This document shows positions 6,641 to 10,143 of a DNA stretch of 10,143 nucleotides, piece by piece. The position numbers were made by a program, and so were the translations under genes. Below the pieces are notes generated by a model that saw nothing but the letters and a program-made list of their open reading frames with translations, had not been told where the DNA came from and made no database searches. How positions within the stretch are numbered: the first letter of the stretch is position 1; every line of letters begins with the position of its first letter. The DNA lies in the NCBI GenBank assembly GCA_046765795.1, contig JBKPRH010000057.1, positions 1-10,143 on the forward strand, written 5' to 3'. The stretch is from Gp6-AA40 sp046765795. Lineage in GTDB: Bacteria; Acidobacteriota; Vicinamibacteria; Vicinamibacterales; UBA2999.

Positions 6641-6656
6641 TGGCGACCTCCTTGCA
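6641..6656 (+). promoter_or_regulatory. Sigma-54 (-24/-12) promoter candidate of the ATPase-export operon
   Basis: The bases read TGGCGACCTCCTTGCA: TGGC, 7 bases, TTGCA, with GG (6642-6643) and GC (6654-6655) exactly 10 bases apart as RpoN requires. Transcription would begin near 6667, giving a leader of about 200 bases before the ATPase ATG at 6869. It matches the minus-strand element at 6133-6148 at 13 of 16 positions (TGGCGANNTNCTTGCA). Confidence 0.65.
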
Positions 6657-6754
6657 CCCCTGAGGTCCGCTTCATATGCGACGGGCATCCAAAGGTGTGC
6701 GCTGGGCAATGTTGAGCATTTGTCACGACAAATTCCTGGCGGCACCAGACCGAC

Positions 6755-6804
6755 TCCTCCCACCATTGAGAAACGTCGTGTCATCTCGGGACATGGCGGG
6801 AGGG
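6755..6804 (+). ncRNA. Structured 5' leader hairpin upstream of the ATPase gene
   Basis: TCCTCCCACCAT (6755-6766) can pair with ATGGCGGGAGGG (6793-6804): 12 positions with one C-A mismatch and one terminal G-U pair. An inner 4-bp stem (GAGA 6768-6771 with TCTC 6784-6787) closes a 12-base loop. It lies 65 bases before the ATPase ATG and inside the leader predicted from the sigma-54-like element. No T-tract follows, so it is not an intrinsic terminator. It could affect RNA stability or be bound by a regulator; it matches no riboswitch class I recognise. Confidence 0.35.
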
Positions 6805-6868
6805 CTTGGCGCGTCCTGCCCGCGCGAGCGCCTGAGTCGTAACGTGCAGGGGTGCGGCGAGTAGAACA

Positions 6869-7843
6869 ATGTACAAGAGTTTCTTTGGACTCCGCGAGCG
6901 GCCATTCAACCTGGTGCCGGACCCTCGCTACTTGTTCATGAGCACCCGGCAGCGCGAGGCCTTTAGCACGCTGAAGTACGCCCTCACGGGTCCGCGCGGT
7001 CTGACGCTGCTCCTCGGCGAAGCCGGAACCGGAAAGACCACGCTCGTTCAGGCGGCGCTTTTCGACGGCGGCGGCACGAATGCGCAGTGCGTGCTCCTCA
7101 GCAATCCCACGCTGACCCGGAACGAGTTTTACGAGTTTCTCGCCAACGCGTTTGGCCTGCCCCGCGAAGCGGCGCGGTCGAAAACAGAATTCCTGTTCGC
7201 GTTGCGGCAGCATCTTGAAGAGCGACAGGCACAAGGTCTGCTGACTGCGCTCGTCATCGACGAAGCCCAAAGCCTCTCGTTTGAGTTACTCGAAGAGGTG
7301 CGGCTGCTCAGCAACATGGAAACGCAGACCGAAAAGCTCGTGAGTGTCGTACTCGCCGGTCAGTTGGAGCTCGGGGATCGACTGAACGATTCGCGGCTGC
7401 GTCAGCTGAAACAGCGCATCGCGTTGCGCTGCCAGTTGGCCCCGCTCGAGCTCACCGCGACTGCCGCGTACATCGCTGGGCGAATCCGAATTGCCGGCGG
7501 CTCACCCGCGGAGATCTTCACACGCGACGCCGTTGCGGTCATCTACAACGGCTCCGGCGGTGTCCCGCGCGTGATCAACGTGATTTGCGAGAACGCCCTC
7601 ATCGGCGGATTCGCCGCGCAGATCAAGCCCGTGCCGAAGTCGATTGTCGAGGAAGTGCTGCGCGACTTCGATCTGAGGGCGGCACGTCAGGAAGCGCCAA
7701 CTGTCGTAGACACTCGCATGCCCGAACCGGTTGTCGTCGGGGAACCCGAGAGCGGCATTGAACACGAACACGAACCCGCCGCGGCAGCGAACGCGCCTGT
7801 ATTCGGCACCTTCGGCCGCAAGCGACGATTCTCCTTCTTCTGA
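6869..7843 (+). CDS. ExeA-like AAA ATPase, XrtA/PEP-CTERM-locus type
   Basis: This 324-residue cytoplasmic AAA ATPase belongs to the group that regularly accompanies exosortase-A EPS genes; related ExeA/GspA proteins help assemble envelope machinery. The N-terminus MYKSFFGLRERPFNLVPDPRYLF is the group's signature opening (shown here as residues 1-23 split: MYKSFFGLRE, RPFNLVPDPR, YLF). Walker A is GEAGTGKTT (50-58), Walker B is LVIDEAQ (128-134; Asp131, Glu132), and GSGGVPRVIN (228-237) carries the sensor-2 Arg234. A variable, acidic linker (about 275-310) leads to a basic-aromatic end, RKRRFSFF, which may be a docking peptide. It is the first gene of the plus-strand operon, 9 bp before the export protein gene. 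Upstream GAG at 7-nt spacing is only a weak ribosome site. Its precise task in EPS production is not established. Confidence 0.85.
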   Translation: MYKSFFGLRERPFNLVPDPRYLFMSTRQREAFSTLKYALTGPRGLTLLLGEAGTGKTTLVQAALFDGGGTNAQCVLLSNPTLTRNEFYEFLANAFGLPREAARSKTEFLFALRQHLEERQAQGLLTALVIDEAQSLSFELLEEVRLLSNMETQTEKLVSVVLAGQLELGDRLNDSRLRQLKQRIALRCQLAPLELTATAAYIAGRIRIAGGSPAEIFTRDAVAVIYNGSGGVPRVINVICENALIGGFAAQIKPVPKSIVEEVLRDFDLRAARQEAPTVVDTRMPEPVVVGEPESGIEHEHEPAAAANAPVFGTFGRKRRFSFF

Positions 7844-7852
7844 CATGAGCCT

Positions 7853-8560
7853 ATGCGAACTGCTTCTTTTCTAGCACTCGTCACTCTCCTTCTGACTTGG
7901 TCCTCTCAGGCTCCGAGCGCGCAGAGTTCCGCGACCACGAAGCCAGCGACGCAGAGTCCGTCGACGGCGAAGCCGGCGCCGCAGGCTCCTCCTGCGACTG
8001 CGAAGCCGACGACACCACAGCCGGCCCCGGCGACGCGCGGTCCAGCGATACCCACGACGTCTGTGGTCGTGCCGAGCGACTATGTGATAGGCGCCGAGGA
8101 CGTCCTCACCGTGTTGTTCTGGCGTGAAGCCGATATCAGCGGCGATGTCGTGGTGCGGCCGGACGGAATGATCACGCTTCCGCTGCTCGGCGAAATGAAG
8201 GCCGCTGGCATCAAGCCCGACGTGCTGCGCGAGCAGATTCGCGTCGCCTCTGGCAAGTTCCTCACTGAACCAAATGTCACGATCGTCGTGAAGCAGGTCA
8301 ACAGCCGCAAGGTATTCATCACGGGTAACGTGATGATGCCCGACTCGTACCCGTTGACGGGTCCGCGGACTGTGATGCAGCTGATTGCATTGGCCGGCGG
8401 CCTGACTGAGTACGCCGACAGCCAGAACATCTCAATCATCCGGCAGGATGCCGGCGGCCAGACGCGCTCGTTGAAGTTCAACTACAAGGACGTGTCGAAG
8501 GGGAAGAAGCTGGAACAGAACGTGGTGCTTCAACCCGGCGACACTGTCGTCGTCCCCTAA
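7853..8560 (+). CDS. Wza-type polysaccharide export protein (Poly_export/SLBB)
   Basis: This 235-residue periplasmic or outer-membrane protein is of the OPX (Wza-like) class that forms the EPS exit channel or its periplasmic collar. It has a type I signal peptide (hydrophobic FLALVTLLL, probable cut after APSAQ near 24) and no lipobox Cys, unlike Wza. A low-complexity Ala/Pro/Thr/Lys linker (25-67, with TAKPA and TAKPT repeats) precedes the Poly_export domain (about 74-150: YVIGAEDVLTVLFW, VVRPDGMITLPLLGEM). One SLBB domain follows (about 152-235: KVFITGNVMMPDSYPL, ALAGGLTEYAD, QPGDTVVVP at the end). It is shorter than E. coli Wza and lacks its C-terminal membrane helix, as usual for XrtA-locus members. 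The chain-length gene follows 17 bp downstream, so the two partners are co-transcribed. Confidence 0.88.
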   Translation: MRTASFLALVTLLLTWSSQAPSAQSSATTKPATQSPSTAKPAPQAPPATAKPTTPQPAPATRGPAIPTTSVVVPSDYVIGAEDVLTVLFWREADISGDVVVRPDGMITLPLLGEMKAAGIKPDVLREQIRVASGKFLTEPNVTIVVKQVNSRKVFITGNVMMPDSYPLTGPRTVMQLIALAGGLTEYADSQNISIIRQDAGGQTRSLKFNYKDVSKGKKLEQNVVLQPGDTVVVP

Positions 8561-8577
8561 GGACGGACGGAGCATCG

Positions 8578-10143
8578 ATGTTACCAGGCAAGAAGTACGC
8601 ACCCGCTGACACGCTCGACATTCTCCGCCGCTCGTGGGGGAAGCTGGTCGTGCCGATTCTCGCGTGCACGTTCGGAGCGCTGGTTGTCTCCGCGCTACTG
8701 CCGAACGTGTACGAGTCGGACATGCTCGTCCAGATTATTCCGCAGCGTGTACCTGACACCTATGTGAAGTCGACGGTCACGTTGAAGACCGAGGACCGGC
8801 TGAACGCGGTGGCGCAGCAGGTGATGAGCCGCACCCAGCTCGAACAGGTGATCAAGGACTTCAACCTGTATCCGAACGAACGCCAACGTCTCCCGATGGA
8901 AGACGTCGTGGACAAGATGCGGCTCGGAATCGCGCCGCTCGAACTCGTGCGCCGCGCGGGCAGCACGTCGCCCGCCGATGCATTCCACGTCCGTTTCCGT
9001 TATCCCGACGCGGAGATGGCGACGCGCGTGACGCAGCGGCTGGGCACGCTGTTCATCGATAACAATGCCCGAGATCGTGGCTCGCTCGCTGATGCCACCA
9101 ATCAATTCCTCGAAACGCAGCTTCAGCAGGCCAGCGAGCGGCTCGATGTTCAGGAACGACGCCTCGAGCTCTTCCGCCAACAGCACGCCGGCCGGTTGCC
9201 GTCGAATCTCGATTTCAACATGCAGGCGATCCAGAGCTCGCAGATGCAGGTGCAGTCGCTCGTCGAGTCGCTCGCCCGCGATCGCGATCGCAAGTTGATG
9301 CTCGAACGTCTCTATGGCGATGCGGTCAACGAGCCCAGGCTGGTGATGCCCGCGCCGGTCAACACCGCGACCGGCCAGGCCTCGCCCAACGCCACACCAC
9401 GTCAGCAGTTGGTCGCGGCGCGCGCGCAGCTTGCGGCACTACTGCAGACCAAGAAGCCCGATCATCCCGATGTCGGACGGGCGCAGCGGACCATCACCGA
9501 GCTCGAGGCGCGAGTGGCAAAAGAGCCGCCAGACAGTGACAACGCGGCAGTGACCGGTGACACCGTGAACGAACAGCAGCGCCGTGACCGCCTGCAGCAG
9601 TGGCGCGCCGAGATCGAGAGCCTCGATCGACAGATCAAGTTCAAGGAGAACGAAGAGAACAATCTGCGTAAACGCGTCTCCGATTATCAGGGCCGCATCG
9701 AGGCCGTCCCCAGCACCGAATCGGAATGGATGCAGCTCACTCGCGACTACGACACGCTGCAGACCGCGTACAAAGGACTCCTGGCGAAGAGCGAGGAATC
9801 GAAGGTCGCGGCTGATCTCGAGCGGCGACAGATTGGCGAGCAGTTTCGCGTGCTGGATGCCGCCCGTGTGCCGAACCGCCCCGTCAGCCCGAACCGCTTG
9901 CTCGTGAATGGCGTCGGTCTAGGCATCGGCGTGGCCCTCGGGGTGTTGTTGGTGGCGCTCACCATGTTGCGCGACACCACGTTCCGCACGGAAACCGATA
10001 TCGCGCAGACGCTCGCGCTGCCCGTCCTCGCCATGGTTCCGTATGTCGAGAGCGACGAGGACAAGCGCAAGGCCCAGCAACGCAAACGCATGAAGATGAT
10101 GACGATCGGCGTGGCAACGACAGCCGCGGCGTACGTGTTCTGG
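8578..10143 (+). CDS. Wzz/GumC-type polysaccharide chain-length determinant (XrtA-locus type), 3' end beyond window
   Basis: The frame is open from the ATG at 8578 to the last base (522 codons), so the gene continues past the window. The start is supported by GGAG at 8569-8572, 5 bases upstream. The protein is an inner-membrane polysaccharide co-polymerase that sets EPS chain length and links synthesis to the export channel. A Wzz domain with the first membrane segment (about 23-42, LVVPILACTFGALVVSALLP) is followed by a long Gln/Glu/Arg-rich periplasmic region (about 165-425) likely to form coiled coils. The proline motif NRPVSPNR (433-440) leads into the second membrane segment (about 441-463). 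After RDTTFRTETDI (466-476) a further hydrophobic stretch begins at about 507. No Walker motif is seen, so any tyrosine kinase partner would be a separate gene downstream. Length suggests only a few residues are missing. Confidence 0.88.
   Translation, partial: MLPGKKYAPADTLDILRRSWGKLVVPILACTFGALVVSALLPNVYESDMLVQIIPQRVPDTYVKSTVTLKTEDRLNAVAQQVMSRTQLEQVIKDFNLYPNERQRLPMEDVVDKMRLGIAPLELVRRAGSTSPADAFHVRFRYPDAEMATRVTQRLGTLFIDNNARDRGSLADATNQFLETQLQQASERLDVQERRLELFRQQHAGRLPSNLDFNMQAIQSSQMQVQSLVESLARDRDRKLMLERLYGDAVNEPRLVMPAPVNTATGQASPNATPRQQLVAARAQLAALLQTKKPDHPDVGRAQRTITELEARVAKEPPDSDNAAVTGDTVNEQQRRDRLQQWRAEIESLDRQIKFKENEENNLRKRVSDYQGRIEAVPSTESEWMQLTRDYDTLQTAYKGLLAKSEESKVAADLERRQIGEQFRVLDAARVPNRPVSPNRLLVNGVGLGIGVALGVLLVALTMLRDTTFRTETDIAQTLALPVLAMVPYVESDEDKRKAQQRKRMKMMTIGVATTAAAYVFW

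Larger units (their letters stand above)
6116..6868. other. Long non-coding divergent regulatory region
   Basis: About 750 bases between the divergent deacetylase and ATPase genes hold no gene I can support. They contain two divergent sigma-54-like elements (6133-6148 minus, 6641-6656 plus), a hairpin at 6335-6354, an A/T-richer stretch at about 6455-6515 with a T-tract at 6502-6507, an inverted repeat at 6587-6614 and a structured leader at 6755-6804. The 9-mer TGCAAGCAT occurs at 6133-6141 and 6628-6636, near both promoter elements. Small ORFs here have no recognisable motifs. The layout suits a regulatory region with activator sites between two RpoN promoters, possibly including the relic of a lost gene. 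Confidence 0.6.

Noticed and set aside
6488..7270. 260-codon minus-strand ORF across the leader and the ATPase gene
   Set aside because: It lies antisense to the conserved ATPase N-terminal half including Walker A, and its translation shows no domain; it is a GC-rich shadow.
9880..10143. Fused tyrosine kinase domain on the chain-length determinant
   Set aside because: No Walker A motif is present; the visible end is a membrane segment, a short cytosolic loop and another hydrophobic stretch.

Overview
The window looks like part of an exopolysaccharide (EPS) assembly locus of the exosortase-A (XrtA/PEP-CTERM) type from a GC-rich, Gram-negative-type bacterium. Style and content (lipoprotein and Wza-type export signals, long GC-rich genes, few strong Shine-Dalgarno sites) would fit Acidobacteriota or a similar phylum, but this assignment is weak inference. 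No rRNA, tRNA, CRISPR array, insertion sequence or phage gene was seen.

Left part (1-3635). The first 119 bases hold the C-terminal end of a plus-strand PspC-domain-like membrane protein, whose tail overlaps antisense with the end of the next gene. From 3635 down to 52, four minus-strand genes form a tight operon, in transcription order: a left-handed beta-helix N-acetyltransferase (WbpD/WlbB-like), a Gfo/Idh/MocA NAD-dependent dehydrogenase (WbpB/WlbA-like), a DegT/DnrJ/EryC1/StrS PLP aminotransferase (WbpE/WlbC-like) and an extended SDR nucleotide-sugar epimerase (UDP-glucuronate 4-epimerase-like). Junctions are 7 bp, a 4-bp ATGA overlap and 8 bp. Together they suggest oxidation, transamination and N-acetylation at C3 of a UDP-N-acetylhexosaminuronate, plus a C4 epimerisation, giving an activated diacetamido-uronate for the EPS. 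The UDP-GlcNAc 6-dehydrogenase that would feed the pathway is not in the window.

Middle part (3636-6115). A plus-strand gene encodes a probable lipoprotein: signal peptide, Cys, Pro/Thr linker, Ig/FnIII-like domain, then a beta-propeller resembling glucose/sorbosone dehydrogenases with an apparently degenerate active-site region. It converges with a minus-strand polysaccharide deacetylase of the XrtA-associated type (NodB domain plus the C-terminal region usual in that family). Their stop codons share one TTAA.

Right part (6116-10143). A roughly 750-bp non-coding region separates the deacetylase from a plus-strand operon: ExeA-like AAA ATPase (XrtA-associated type), Wza-type polysaccharide export protein, and a Wzz-type chain-length determinant that runs off the window end still open. 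Downstream genes in such loci commonly include a tyrosine kinase, XrtA itself and glycosyltransferases (inference).

The main regulatory observation is that the non-coding region contains two divergent sigma-54 (-24/-12) promoter-like elements sharing TGGCGANNTNCTTGCA, one facing the deacetylase and one facing the ATPase operon. A weaker third copy (GGGC-N7-TTGC) precedes the lipoprotein gene. This suggests that lipoprotein, deacetylase and export genes form one RpoN-dependent EPS regulon. The elements also help select translation starts: they argue against the upstream GTG start of the deacetylase and the upstream TTG start of the lipoprotein.
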